DNA of 64,000 nt from Streptomyces showdoensis (GCF_039535475.1 NZ_BAAAXG010000026.1:1488001-1552000); one strand, 5' to 3'; positions 24,403-32,791 are shown, counted from the first letter of the stretch. Notes: generated by a model not told the origin, from the letters alone. Made by a program: numbers and translations.

Positions 24403-25254
24403 GTGAACGTGCCGGCCAGTGCAGCGCCTCAAGTCCCGCCCCAGAACGAGGCCGGGGCCCCGGAGACCCCGCGCCCCCGCCCCCAGAGCACCCGTGGTGC
24501 CGACACCCGCGCCCTGACCCAGGTGCTCTTCGGGCAGCTCAAGAACCTGGAGCCGGGCAGCCCGGAGCACCACCGGGTGCGCGGGGCCCTGATCGAGGCC
24601 AACCTGCCCCTCGTGCGGTACGCCGCGGCCCGCTTCCGCAGCCGCAACGAGCCGATGGAGGACGTGGTCCAGGTCGGCACGATCGGCCTGATCAACGCGA
24701 TCGACCGCTTCGACCCCGACCGGGGCGTGCAGTTCCCGACCTTCGCCATGCCGACCGTCGTCGGCGAGATCAAGCGCTACTTCCGCGACAACGTGCGCAC
24801 GGTCCACGTGCCCCGCCGGCTCCACGAGCTGTGGGTCCAGGTCAACGGCGCCACCGAGGACCTGACGACGGCTCACGGCCGCTCCCCCACCACCGCCGAG
24901 ATCGCCGAGCGCCTGAGGATCGGCGAGGACGAGGTGCTGGCCTGCATCGAGGCCGGCCGCTCCTACCACGCCACCTCCCTGGAGGCGGCCCAGGAGGGCG
25001 ACGGGCTGCCCGGACTGCTCGACCGGCTCGGCTACGAGGACCCGGCGCTCGCCGGGGTCGAGCACCGCGACCTCGTACGGCACCTGCTCGTCCAACTGCC
25101 CGAGCGCGAGCAGCGGATCCTCATGCTCCGCTACTACAGCAACCTGACCCAGTCTCAGATCAGCCAGGAGCTCGGGGTCTCGCAGATGCACGTGTCAAGG
25201 CTCCTCGCCCGGAGCTTCGCCCGGCTGAGATCCGCAAATCGGATCGAAGCGTAG
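24403..25254 (+). CDS. sigF: SigB/SigF-group sigma factor (probable SigF)
   Basis: A 283-residue sigma factor of the SigB/F/G group: region 2 ([40 protein letters not shown]), region 3 and region 4 ([20 protein letters not shown]). GTG 24403 follows GAAGGGGTGG. In S. coelicolor, sigF (spore maturation) and sigN are adjacent near upp and tadA; the same neighbourhood here supports the SigF call. That equivalence is from memory of gene order, not a search. SigF-group factors are often held by anti-sigma factors, none of which is adjacent. Confidence 0.72.
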   Translation: MNVPASAAPQVPPQNEAGAPETPRPRPQSTRGADTRALTQVLFGQLKNLEPGSPEHHRVRGALIEANLPLVRYAAARFRSRNEPMEDVVQVGTIGLINAIDRFDPDRGVQFPTFAMPTVVGEIKRYFRDNVRTVHVPRRLHELWVQVNGATEDLTTAHGRSPTTAEIAERLRIGEDEVLACIEAGRSYHATSLEAAQEGDGLPGLLDRLGYEDPALAGVEHRDLVRHLLVQLPEREQRILMLRYYSNLTQSQISQELGVSQMHVSRLLARSFARLRSANRIEA

Positions 25255-25338
25255 CTGGGACGGGTAGACCGTTTCGGAGCAGTTTTTCGGCACCTCAAAT
25301 GCCGCACACCCCTTGTTTCCTGCGGATATGCACCCTGC

Positions 25339-25352
25339 ACTTGTCGACAAGT
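25339..25352. promoter_or_regulatory. 14-bp perfect palindrome between sigF and sigN
   Basis: ACTTGTCGACAAGT, perfectly self-complementary, about 138 bp before the sigN start. A second spaced dyad GTCAC / GTGAC (25351-25355 with 25375-25379) overlaps it. Candidate operator for the sigN promoter. Confidence 0.5.
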
Positions 25353-25489
25353 CACTACAGCGTGTTGCCGACATGTGACATTCTGCAGAAACCGAGTTTG
25401 CCGCGGCCCCGCCTCCGGTATTCAGGTGGAGGCTGCGTTCCTCAGATGGTCGTGGCCGCCACGACCGTCCGCGACCTCAAGGGGGTGGC

Positions 25490-26473
25490 ATGTCCGCAGA
25501 ACAGGGCAGCTCGAAGGTGCTCACGCTCACGCCCATGCCCGCGTCCGTGCAGACGCCCGTCTCCGTGCCGACGGCCGTTCCGGCGCAGCCGCCCGTGCCG
25601 GGGGCCGTGCCCGTCCAGACGACGGCACCCACCGCCGCGGACTCGGCGACCGGGACGGACGAGCCCCTCGTCGCCCCGCCGGCCGTCACGCCGGAGGCCA
25701 TCGACACCCGCACCCTCTCGCGCTCCCTGTTCCTGCGGCTGCGCGCCCTGGACGACGAGGGCGTGGCCGCGGACAGCCCGGAGCGGACCTACGTCCGCGA
25801 CACCCTCATCGAGCTCAACCTCCCCCTCGTGCGGTACGCGGCGGCCCGCTTCCGCTCCCGCAACGAGCCCATGGAGGACATCGTCCAGGTCGGCACCATC
25901 GGCCTGATCAAGGCGATCGACCGCTTCGACTGCGAACGGGGCGTGGAGTTCCCGACCTTCGCGATGCCGACGGTCGTGGGCGAGATCAAGCGCTTCTTCC
26001 GCGACACCTCCTGGTCCGTCCGCGTCCCGCGCCGCCTCCAGGAGCTCCGCCTCGCCCTCACCAAGGCCAGCGACGAGCTCGCGCAGAAGCTGGACCGCTC
26101 GCCCACCGTGCCCGAACTGGCCGCCGTCCTCGGGGTGTCGGAGGAGGACGTCGTCGACGGCCTCGCCGTCGGCAACGCGTACACCGCCTCCTCCCTCGAC
26201 TCCCCGTCGCCCGAGGACGACGGCGGCGAGGGCTCCCTGGCGGACCGCCTCGGCTACGAGGACACGGCCCTGGAGGGCGTCGAGTACCGCGAGTCGCTGA
26301 AGCCGCTGCTCGCCAAACTCCCGCCCCGCGAGCGGCAGATCATCATGCTCCGCTTCTTCGCGAACATGACCCAGTCGCAGATCGGCGAGGAGGTCGGCAT
26401 CTCCCAGATGCACGTCTCCCGGCTCCTCACCCGCACCCTCGCCCAGCTCCGCGAGGGCCTGATCGCCGACTGA
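25490..26473 (+). CDS. sigN: SigB/SigF-group sigma factor (probable SigN)
   Basis: A 327-residue paralogue of the upstream sigma factor with nearly identical region 2 ([40 protein letters not shown]) and region 4 ([20 protein letters not shown]). The first about 70 residues are a Pro/Val/Thr-rich tail absent from SigF. GGGGGTGGC precedes ATG 25490. In S. coelicolor SigN acts during aerial development; the present assignment rests on order and similarity. The 235-bp gap to sigF with its palindrome suggests an own promoter. Confidence 0.7.
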   Translation: MSAEQGSSKVLTLTPMPASVQTPVSVPTAVPAQPPVPGAVPVQTTAPTAADSATGTDEPLVAPPAVTPEAIDTRTLSRSLFLRLRALDDEGVAADSPERTYVRDTLIELNLPLVRYAAARFRSRNEPMEDIVQVGTIGLIKAIDRFDCERGVEFPTFAMPTVVGEIKRFFRDTSWSVRVPRRLQELRLALTKASDELAQKLDRSPTVPELAAVLGVSEEDVVDGLAVGNAYTASSLDSPSPEDDGGEGSLADRLGYEDTALEGVEYRESLKPLLAKLPPRERQIIMLRFFANMTQSQIGEEVGISQMHVSRLLTRTLAQLREGLIAD

Positions 26474-26524
26474 ACCAGGCCGACCCGCTTTCTTCCTGAT
26501 GATCCATCAGCCACACTGGCGGCC

Positions 26525-27301
26525 ATGGTGAGCTCGTGGCGAAGGAAGCGGCCGGGACTCGTGGTGCTCGCGCTCTGCCTCGGCGGAGCGCTCACCGCCT
26601 GCGGATCGGGCGGCGAGGACGAGGGGTACGCGGCCGTCGGCGCGGGCTCCTCCCCGAAGGGCGCCGTCGCGCCCAGCGGATCGGTCACGCTGGTCCCCCT
26701 GGACCCGGAACGCACCGGGGACACCTCCAGCACGTCCTCCCCGTCGCCGCGCCCACCGGGCGGTACGGGCACGCCTCCGGGCGGTACGGCTGCGGGAGCA
26801 CCGGACGGGCCGGCCCGGGCCGGCACCCCGGGCGACCCGCGCACGACCACGGCACCACCGCCGTCCCGTACCCCGGGCGCACCGGCGACGCCCGCCCCGG
26901 CCACGACACCGCCGGCCCCGGGCCCGAAGCCCCCGGGCCCGACCGGCCCGGGCACGCCCGCCACACCGCGCCCCGGCCCCACGACCGCGCCCGTCCCCGC
27001 CGCGCTCACCCTCTCCGCGCCCTCGCTCGCCGACACGGACCGGCGCTGGTGCGAGAACGTGACCGTCACCATCCGCAACACCGGCGGGACGGCAGCCCGT
27101 TCGGGCACGGTCGGCTTCGCGACGCACATCATCGGCGCGCTCGGCGTCGACTGGGCGACCATCCGCTCCAGCCAGCCCCTGCCGGCGCCGATCGCCCCCG
27201 GGACGGCCCGTACGCAGACCTACACGGTGTGCGTGGACTCCTGGCGGGTGCCGCTGGGCATGCGCGTGGACACCAGGAGCGTCACGGCCTCATGGCAGTG
27301 A
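26525..27301 (+). CDS. Lipoprotein with Pro/Gly-rich linker
   Basis: A 258-residue exported protein. The lipobox is GGALTAC (Cys about residue 26), with a preceding basic start MVSSWRRKRPG. Residues 60-155 are a Pro/Thr/Gly-rich spacer, then a beta-rich domain of about 100 residues (LTLSAPSLADTDRRWCENVT, two Cys likely disulphide-bonded). The C-terminal part resembles domains of secreted Streptomyces proteins but no function is clear. It follows sigN and converges with the hydrolase gene, overlapping it by 20 bp. Confidence 0.75.
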   Translation: MVSSWRRKRPGLVVLALCLGGALTACGSGGEDEGYAAVGAGSSPKGAVAPSGSVTLVPLDPERTGDTSSTSSPSPRPPGGTGTPPGGTAAGAPDGPARAGTPGDPRTTTAPPPSRTPGAPATPAPATTPPAPGPKPPGPTGPGTPATPRPGPTTAPVPAALTLSAPSLADTDRRWCENVTVTIRNTGGTAARSGTVGFATHIIGALGVDWATIRSSQPLPAPIAPGTARTQTYTVCVDSWRVPLGMRVDTRSVTASWQ

Positions 27302-28127
27302 GCAGCACCCCGGCGAACTCCTCCGGGCGCTCGACGCACCCGAGGTGCCCGCCCGGGAACTCCACGACGGACGCCCCGGTCAGCGCGGCGATCCGCCGGG
27401 CGGGCCCCACCAGCGCCTCCTGACCGTCCGACTCCCGCCCCACGCCCAGGACCAGCTTCCCGGCGGCGGCGCTCAGCCCGTCGAGATCAGGGCCGGAGGA
27501 GGAGAAGGGGCACAGGACGTGCTCCAGGAAGACGGGCATGTTGGCGGCCATGCGGGGGGCCATGGGCCGCAGGACGGCGGGCAGTTCGGCGGACCGTCGC
27601 TCGCCCGCCGGCTTCCGCCCGTCGGGCGTCTCGGCGAACCGGGCCATCGCGGGACCGAGCCCCCGCGTACGGTGCAGCTCGCGCACCTCGGCGAAGTGCG
27701 CGCGGTACGGGCCGGGCTCGGCGAGCAGTTCCACCAGGGGCGGCTCGTGGGCGACGACCCGGTGCAGGCGGCCGGGGTGGGCGGCGAGCAGGGCGAGGGC
27801 GACGATGCCGCCGGAGCTGCCGCCGTACACGTACGCGGCCTCGCCGTCCGGCAGGACCGCGTCGAGGACCGCGCGGGCGTCCTCGGCCCACTCCTCGACC
27901 CGCTGGTCGGCGGGCGGACCGTCGAGCGGGCTGCGCGAGAGGCCGCGCTGGTCGTAGGAGACGACGGTGTACCCGGCGGCGGCCAGGAGGTCCGCCATCC
28001 CCTCGTAGAGCCCGGCGTCGCCCGCGCCGCCGGGTATGAGCAGCAGGACGGGCCCGCTGCCGCGCGACTCGTAGCGGAGGGTGGCGCCGGGGACGGACAG
28101 CGTGCCGGTGTGCACGGCAGGGTTCAC
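27282..28127 (-). CDS. Alpha/beta hydrolase
   Basis: A 281-residue alpha/beta hydrolase: LLLIPGGAGDAGLYEGMADL, SYDQRGLSRS, nucleophile elbow YGGSSGG, catalytic His probably in FPGGHLGCVERP. GTG 28127 overlaps the TGA of the TetR gene (GTGA), so it is the second gene of a TetR-hydrolase operon. Substrate unknown; the arrangement suggests inactivation of the TetR ligand. Confidence 0.82.
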   Translation of the reverse strand: MNPAVHTGTLSVPGATLRYESRGSGPVLLLIPGGAGDAGLYEGMADLLAAAGYTVVSYDQRGLSRSPLDGPPADQRVEEWAEDARAVLDAVLPDGEAAYVYGGSSGGIVALALLAAHPGRLHRVVAHEPPLVELLAEPGPYRAHFAEVRELHRTRGLGPAMARFAETPDGRKPAGERRSAELPAVLRPMAPRMAANMPVFLEHVLCPFSSSGPDLDGLSAAAGKLVLGVGRESDGQEALVGPARRIAALTGASVVEFPGGHLGCVERPEEFAGVLLTAMRP

Positions 28128-28687
28128 GACCAGTTCTCCAGGAGGCGGTGGAGGGCGTCGAGCGAGCGCGCCCAGGAGTCGTCGACGGGCCGGGAGGCGT
28201 GGAAGCCGCCGCTCAGCTCGATGTGGATGTAGCCGTGGAAGGTGGCGCGGAGCAGCCGCCCGGCGTCGGTGAGCCCGGGCTCGGCGAGCCCGTAGCCCCG
28301 GAGCATCCCCTGGGTCAGCTCGACACTGCGCAGCACGACCGCGGGGTCGGTGACCTCCTCCGGCTCGATCCGCTGCTGGGTGGCGGCGTAGCGGCCGGGG
28401 TGCGCGAGCGCGTAGCCGCGGTAGGCGTCGGCGAAGGCGACGAGCGCGTCCCTGCCGGAGCGCCCGGCGACGGCGGCGCCGATGGCCTCGTTCATCTCGG
28501 CGGAGGCGAGGAGGGCGAGCCGGACGCGCAGCTCGCGGAGGTTCTTGACGTGCGAGTAGAGGCTCGCGTCCTTCACGCCGAAGCGGCGGGCGAGGGCGGA
28601 GACGGTGACCTTGTCGAGGCCGTCCGTGTCGGCCAGCTCGGCGGCGGCCCGGACGAGACGGTCGACGGTGATGCCGACGCGGACCAT
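28124..28687 (-). CDS. TetR/AcrR-family regulator
   Basis: A 187-residue TetR protein: N-terminal VDRLVRAAAELADTDGLDKV and VSALARRFGVKDASLYSHVK, C-terminal helical domain with YIHIELSGGFH (TetR_C WHG-like). AAGGAG lies upstream of ATG 28687. An inverted repeat region (28702-28738) in front of it is the likely autoregulatory operator. Confidence 0.87.
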   Translation of the reverse strand: MVRVGITVDRLVRAAAELADTDGLDKVTVSALARRFGVKDASLYSHVKNLRELRVRLALLASAEMNEAIGAAVAGRSGRDALVAFADAYRGYALAHPGRYAATQQRIEPEEVTDPAVVLRSVELTQGMLRGYGLAEPGLTDAGRLLRATFHGYIHIELSGGFHASRPVDDSWARSLDALHRLLENWS

Positions 28688-28701
28688 GGGCGGGACTCCT
28701 T

Positions 28702-28738
28702 CCTAGAGGATCTAGCCTGAAAGCTAGCACCCCTAGGA
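28702..28738. promoter_or_regulatory. Operator region of the TetR-hydrolase operon
   Basis: CTAGC-ctgaaa-GCTAG (28712-28727) nested inside CCTAG ... CTAGG outer repeats; it overlaps the likely -10 of the operon. Confidence 0.55.
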
Positions 28739-28755
28739 AGAAGTCGCCTCGGGAA

Positions 28756-29007
28756 TTACCGACCCGAGCCCGAGCCCGCCCCCGAGCCCGACCCTGCCCC
28801 CAAGCCCGACCCCGAGTACTCGACGACGTTCCCGCTGGAGCAGTCCCGCTGATAGTTGCCCGACACCTCGCCGAACAGGGGCATCTCCGCCAGCTCCTGG
28901 AGACACCCGGCGCCCGCGCCGAAGTCGCTGTCGGTGTCGGCGTGGGCGGGCGCCGCGAGGGCGAGGGCGGCGAGGGCGAGGGTGGCCGCGACGGCCAGCT
29001 TCTTCAT
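28756..29007 (-). CDS. Small secreted protein with Gly-Ser tail
   Basis: An 83-residue protein: signal peptide MKKLAVAATLALAALALAAP with AHA cleavage, a short mature domain with two Cys (GCLQEL, RDCSSGN), then a GSG/GAG repeat tail. ATG 29007 is preferred over upstream GTG 29031 because the signal peptide starts there. Resembles the chaplin-neighbour type of tiny exported proteins but has no chaplin motif. Function unknown. Confidence 0.65.
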   Translation of the reverse strand: MKKLAVAATLALAALALAAPAHADTDSDFGAGAGCLQELAEMPLFGEVSGNYQRDCSSGNVVEYSGSGLGAGSGSGAGSGSGR

Positions 29008-29043
29008 GGTCACGGCGAGGCCAACGACCACGGGACCCGCACG

Positions 29044-29415
29044 TCACTCGGGGTGACCCGCTTGGAGGTGCCGCCGCAGCAGGACGTTCGCGTCGGTCTC
29101 GGCGCTCCAGTCGAACCGGGCGCGGGCGCCGGCGCGCGAGGCGTCGAGCTCGGCGCACTCGGCGCAGTGCGGCACGGGAACGGGCGGCCGGCCCAGCCCG
29201 TACGCGGCGGCCGCGCGCTCGTTCACGGCGCGCACACCGGCGCTGAGCCGCTCGTCCTGCGTCGCGGGCCGCACGAGCTCCGGATCCGCCTGCCACTCCC
29301 GCCCGCCCCCGAGCGGCCGCAGCATGGCGTACGGCCCGGCCTGCCCCCGGTACTCGCCGACCTTCCGCGCCGCCGGGTCGTACAGGTACGCGCCGCACTC
29401 CTGGTGCCCTGCCAT
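29044..29415 (-). CDS. Conserved Streptomyces hypothetical protein
   Basis: A 123-residue protein of a group often found beside XRE/DUF397 genes: GAYLYDPAARKVGEYRGQ, YAMLRPLGGGREWQADPE, RLSAGVRAVNERA and a CAEC pair near the C-terminus. No function known. Divergent from the XRE regulator. Confidence 0.7.
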   Translation of the reverse strand: MAGHQECGAYLYDPAARKVGEYRGQAGPYAMLRPLGGGREWQADPELVRPATQDERLSAGVRAVNERAAAAYGLGRPPVPVPHCAECAELDASRAGARARFDWSAETDANVLLRRHLQAGHPE

Positions 29416-29541
29416 TCCTCACTCCTCGTCTCACGCTCACCCGATCGGGCGACTACTCTCCGTGCCCTCAGCGTTGCTCAATGGAAGAGGCGGCCACAAC
29501 GTCTGCGGCGTGCCAAGGAGTGCTGTCACGAGGGGGACGGA

Positions 29542-30489
29542 GTGACCAAGAGGAACCCGGCGGCAAGCGAGCTCGCCGCCACGACGGCGCAGATGTTCGG
29601 CGAACTCCTCCGCCACTACCGCGAGTCGGCGGGCCTGACCCAGGAGGCCCTGGCCCGCCTGATCCCCTGCGACCGCTCGCAGGTGGCGAGGGTGGAGGCG
29701 GCGAAACGGGTCCCGACGGACACGTTCGCGAGGGCGTGCGACGAGATCCTGGGCACGGGCGGGGTGTTACTGCGGCTGTGGGGGCGGATCGACTGGTACC
29801 CGGAGGTGCAGCATCCGGACTGGTTCGAGCGGCGGGCGGAGATGGACGCGGAGGCGGTGGCGCTTCACGAGTACCAGGTGGGGGTCGTGCCGGGCCTGCT
29901 CCAGGCCCCGGAGTACGTGCATGCCCTGTTCGCCCGTGCCATGAACGGTGACGAACTGGAGGAACGCGTCCGTGCGAGGCTGAGCCGCCAGCAACGATTC
30001 CTTTCGGAGGATGGCCCTCTGTACACGGTCGTCCTGGACGAGAGCTGCCTGCGGACCGTGATCGGCAATGCGGACGTCATGCGCACCCAGTGCGCCCACC
30101 TACTGCGTGTCGGCAGACTGCCCAACGTCTTCATCCAGGTAGCACCGGCTCAGAACGCGGAACTGCACCGGCCCAACGCGCCGATGTCCTTGATCCGACT
30201 GCCCGACGGGCACGAATGGATCTACTCAGAATCGCTCGACAGCGGGCATTTCAATGATGATCCTGCCGTCCTGTCACGCCATACCCGGACCTATCATGGG
30301 CTGAGGGCCGACGCTCTCTCGGCCCGCGAATCCGGCGCTCTGATCAGCGACTTGATGGAAGGGTACGGGCACCATGGAACGGCACGATCTGAGCGTGGCG
30401 ACCTGGATCAAGAGCAGCTACAGCGGGGACAACGGCGGAAACTGCCTCGAAGTCGCCCCCGGATTCCCCGGCCTCGTCCCCGTACGTGA
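29542..30489 (+). CDS. XRE regulator with DUF5753 domain, TTA codon
   Basis: A 315-residue regulator: HTH (LRHYRESAGLTQEALARLIP, CDRSQVARVEAAKRVPTDTF) and DUF5753 ligand domain (WFERRAEMDAEAVALHEYQV, VVPGLLQAPEYVHAL, LYTVVLDESCLRTVIG). Starts at GTG 29542. It contains TTA at 29767 (codon 76), so translation should need the bldA tRNA. The family usually ends near LMEGY; here the frame continues 35 residues and overlaps the DUF397 gene by 116 bp in another frame. Partner of the DUF397 protein. Confidence 0.85.
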   Translation: MTKRNPAASELAATTAQMFGELLRHYRESAGLTQEALARLIPCDRSQVARVEAAKRVPTDTFARACDEILGTGGVLLRLWGRIDWYPEVQHPDWFERRAEMDAEAVALHEYQVGVVPGLLQAPEYVHALFARAMNGDELEERVRARLSRQQRFLSEDGPLYTVVLDESCLRTVIGNADVMRTQCAHLLRVGRLPNVFIQVAPAQNAELHRPNAPMSLIRLPDGHEWIYSESLDSGHFNDDPAVLSRHTRTYHGLRADALSARESGALISDLMEGYGHHGTARSERGDLDQEQLQRGQRRKLPRSRPRIPRPRPRT

Positions 30490-30562
30490 CAGCAAGGCCC
30501 CTGAGGGCCCTGCTGTCGTCTTCGACCGTGCCGTGTGGGACTCGTTCGTCCGCAGCCTCTGA
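30374..30562 (+). CDS. DUF397 domain protein
   Basis: A 62-residue DUF397 protein: WIKSSYSGDNGGNCLEVA, VPVRDSKAPEGPAVVF, WDSFV. In Streptomyces these small proteins pair with XRE/DUF5753 regulators (BldB/WhiJ-like systems) and are thought to act with them, sometimes described as toxin-antitoxin-like. GGAAGGG precedes the ATG. Confidence 0.9.
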   Translation: MERHDLSVATWIKSSYSGDNGGNCLEVAPGFPGLVPVRDSKAPEGPAVVFDRAVWDSFVRSL

Positions 30563-30565
30563 GCT

Positions 30566-30907
30566 TCACGCCGCCAGGGCCAGGACGGCGACCGCCGGGG
30601 CCATGTAGACGAGCGGGAAGGCCGCGTGGGCGTACGCCTTGGCGCGGAGGACCGTGATCACGGCGCCGAGGAAGTACAGGACCAGGCCGATCGCGGCGGC
30701 GATCCCGATCGCGGGGATTGCGTAGCCGACGAGCAGGCCGACCGCGCCGGCCGCCTTGGCGGCACCCAGCCAGTTCCACCAGGCGCGCGGGACGCCGTAC
30801 TCGGCGAGGGGCTCGACGGTGAACTTCGCCTTGAAGAAGATCGAGGCACCCGAGAACCCGGCCATGAAGGCGGCGACGGCGGTGACGACGATGGCGGTGG
30901 TGGACAT
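30566..30907 (-). CDS. DoxX-family membrane protein
   Basis: A 113-residue integral membrane protein with four predicted helices, typical DoxX length: ATG 30907, FMAGFSGASIFFKAKFTVEP, WWNWLGAAKAAGAVGLLVGY, AIGLVLYFLGAVITVLRA. DoxX proteins have been linked to thiosulfate/redox metabolism; role here unknown. GAGGAGCC is upstream. Convergent with the DUF397 gene, stop codons 3 bp apart. Confidence 0.82.
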   Translation of the reverse strand: MSTTAIVVTAVAAFMAGFSGASIFFKAKFTVEPLAEYGVPRAWWNWLGAAKAAGAVGLLVGYAIPAIGIAAAIGLVLYFLGAVITVLRAKAYAHAAFPLVYMAPAVAVLALAA

Positions 30908-31053
30908 CGGGGGCTCCTCGGAGGGGCTGTGGCGGGCGCTTCTCGCTCGCTCTATCCCTCTGACACCGCGGTCGGCGGAGGTGTGACGAGTGGGCGGAAG
31001 TTTTTTGGTGCACACGGCCACGTCGTGCTGAACGGCCTGGAATAGGGCACCGT

Positions 31054-31395
31054 GCGGCCGCCCTCTTTCCGAGAGTCGCACCTTCCACCACCGCGTCAAG
31101 GGCGCTCCCTGCGGTCGCGTCGCTGCGCGATGGCCTACGGCCACCCTTGACCCGGCGGCTCCAGGTGCGAAAGACCTCTCGGAGGGCGGCCGGGGGCGCG
31201 GCCACGCGAAGAGGCCGGGAAGTGGCGGGGGTCGGCGGGCGGCCGCCGGGCCGGTGGGTGGGGGCGCCGGTTTGTGGCCGGGGCCGGGGGCGAAGTCCGG
31301 TGGGCCGGTGGTGCGCGGCAGTGGAATGGGGCTGCCGGGCAGGGCTCAGCGACGAGCGGCCGGTGGGCGGCCGGGCTTCAAGCCCCGCTGGTCAC
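31054..31395. repeat. Left arm of large inverted repeat
   Basis: A 342-bp segment whose reverse complement recurs at 32369-32763. The outer part is the palindromic element at 31055-31192; the inner part includes GGCAGGGCTCAGCGACGAGC and GGGCTTCAAGCCCCGCTGGT. The arms are mostly identical apart from point differences and a roughly 50-bp extra segment in the right arm. Confidence 0.93.
31055..31192. repeat. 138-nt palindromic element, copy 1
   Basis: Nested hairpin: CGGCCGCCCT / AGGGCGGCCG, CCGAGAG / CTCTCGG, TCGCACCT / AGGTGCGA, and GTCAAGGG / CCCTTGAC enclosing a 41-nt loop. The 57-nt core (31095-31151) is identical, in inverted orientation, to that of copy 2, whereas the middle stems differ but stay complementary. 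Confidence 0.9.
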
Positions 31396-31403
31396 CCTGG
31401 GCG

Positions 31404-31988
31404 TGCAAAGTCCGGTCTCGCGGGCCCCGAGGGGACGGCAAGCCACTTGTGTGACGGGAGAGTCGACCCCCGGCTCTCCTCGCGCGAGCACAGCGCTTTC
31501 ACGTCCCCTTGGCCGCCTGCCGTGCAAAGTCCCGCCTCGCGGGCCTCGATGGGGCGGGGAGGGACTCCTGTGACGGGGGAGACGACCCCGGGCCCTCCCC
31601 ACGCGCGAAGCTCCGCGTTCTCACGTCCCCCCTGACCACCCCGCCATGCAAACCCCCGCCTCGCGGCCCTCGATGGGACAGGAAGGGACTCCTGTGACAG
31701 GGGAGACGACCCTCGTCCCTCCCCACGCGCGAAGCCCCGCGTCTTCACGCCCCCTGGCCAACCCACCGTGCAAAGTCCGGTCTCGCCGCCCGCGATGGGA
31801 CAGGAAAAGACTCCTGTGACGGGGGAGGTGCCCCCCGGACCTCCCCGGCCGCGAAGCTCAGCGACTTGAGGGCGTTCCGCCCGCCCGCCGATGCAAAGTC
31901 CCGCCTCGCGGGCCTCGATGGGGCGGGAGGGGCGTGATGTGACAGGGGAGGCGGCTCCCAGCCTTCCCCGCGCACAAACGCCGCCCCG
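31404..31988. repeat. Five tandem copies of a ~122-bp unit
   Basis: Units begin with TGCAAA at 31404, 31523, 31647, 31769 and 31893 (spacings 119, 124, 122, 124). Each contains CTCCTGTGAC or a variant, then a hairpin whose arms covary: GGAGAG/CTCTCC, GGGGAG/CTCCCC (twice), GGGGAGGT/ACCTCCCC, GGGGAGGC/GCCTTCCCC. The last unit ends at the stop of the membrane-protein gene, so on the minus strand the array would be its 3' untranslated region. Confidence 0.93.
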
Positions 31989-32315
31989 CTACCGCTCCGA
32001 CGTCGTGGTCGTCGTTCGGGGCTCCCAGATGCCGTCCCGGATCAGGCGGCGCTGGCGTGCGCGCTCGTACGTCGCCGTGCCGTAGTACGTCAGGCCGAGC
32101 AGGGCGCCGAAGACGAGGCCGGCCTGGATGTCCACGGCCTGCGTGTCCGGGGGTGCGGCGAACACGGCGAAGACGGCCAGCCCGATCGCGGCGGCCAGGG
32201 CCAGGGGATGCCGCCCGACGAAGAGCTGGACGCGCGTCGGGGGCAGCTTGCCTCCCAGGAAACGGTCAAGAGCCCAGAAGCCCTCCACCAGGGCTCGGCG
32301 ACGTGTCTTCGGCAT
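31989..32315 (-). CDS. Small two-helix membrane protein inside the repeat cassette
   Basis: A 108-residue protein: basic start MPKTRRRALVEGFWALDRFL, RVQLFVGRHPLALAAAIGLA, a first helix (AAAIGLAVFAVFA), a second (IQAGLVFGALLGLTYYGTAT), and a basic tail ending in a Thr run. Leaderless start: TAGGCT (minus strand, 32323-32328) lies 7 nt before ATG 32315. It is the only convincing gene between the inverted arms. I do not recognise the family. Confidence 0.72.
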   Translation of the reverse strand: MPKTRRRALVEGFWALDRFLGGKLPPTRVQLFVGRHPLALAAAIGLAVFAVFAAPPDTQAVDIQAGLVFGALLGLTYYGTATYERARQRRLIRDGIWEPRTTTTTSER

Positions 32316-32368
32316 ACCCCCGAGCCTAACCAAGCAGCCGAACCGGGCCGCCCCTCGGCCTTCCGGCA

Positions 32369-32763
32369 GTGACCAGCGGGGCTTGAAGCCCGGCCGCCCA
32401 GCGGCCGCTCGTCGCTGAGCCCTGCCCGGCAGCCCCATTTCACTGCCGCGCACCACCGACCCACCGGAGCGGACTCCCGGCCCCGGCCACAAACCGGCGC
32501 CCCCACCCACCCAGCCCGCCGGACGGCACTCCGCCCCGGCCGATACCCGGCCTCCCCACCCACCGGCCCGGCGGCCGCCCGTCGACCCCCGCCACCTCCC
32601 GGGAAGGCCGCGCGGCCCCGCCCCCGGCCGCCCTCCGAGTGTGAAAGGGCCCCCGGAGGCGCCGGGTCAAGGGTGGCCGTAGGCCATCGCGCAGCGACGC
32701 GACCGCAGGGAGCGCCCTTGACGCGGTGGTGGAGGGGGCAACACTCGGAAAGAGGGCGGCCGC
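32369..32763. repeat. Right arm of large inverted repeat
   Basis: Inverted counterpart of 31054-31395, 395 bp long because of a roughly 50-bp extra segment (around 32503-32560) built of GGTGGGTGGGG-like repeats. The inner boundary is GTGACCAGCGGGGC. Confidence 0.93.
32625..32762. repeat. 138-nt palindromic element, copy 2 (inverted)
   Basis: Outer stems CGGCCGCCCT / AGGGCGGCCG and CCGAGTGT / ACACTCGG, then GCCCCC / GGGGGC, then the identical 57-nt core at 32666-32722. Compared with copy 1 the middle stem has changed on both sides so that pairing is kept. Confidence 0.9.
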
Positions 32764-32791
32764 ACCAGGAGCCCGCCCGGAGCGCCCGCTC

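Noticed and set aside
31147..31635. Frames beginning MTRRL in both inverted arms
   Set aside because: They look alike only because the arms are copies; the right arm is broken by the ~50-bp insertion and codon changes do not favour synonymous sites.
31404..31988. CRISPR array
   Set aside because: Whole 122-bp units are related along their length; there are no unique spacers and no cas genes.
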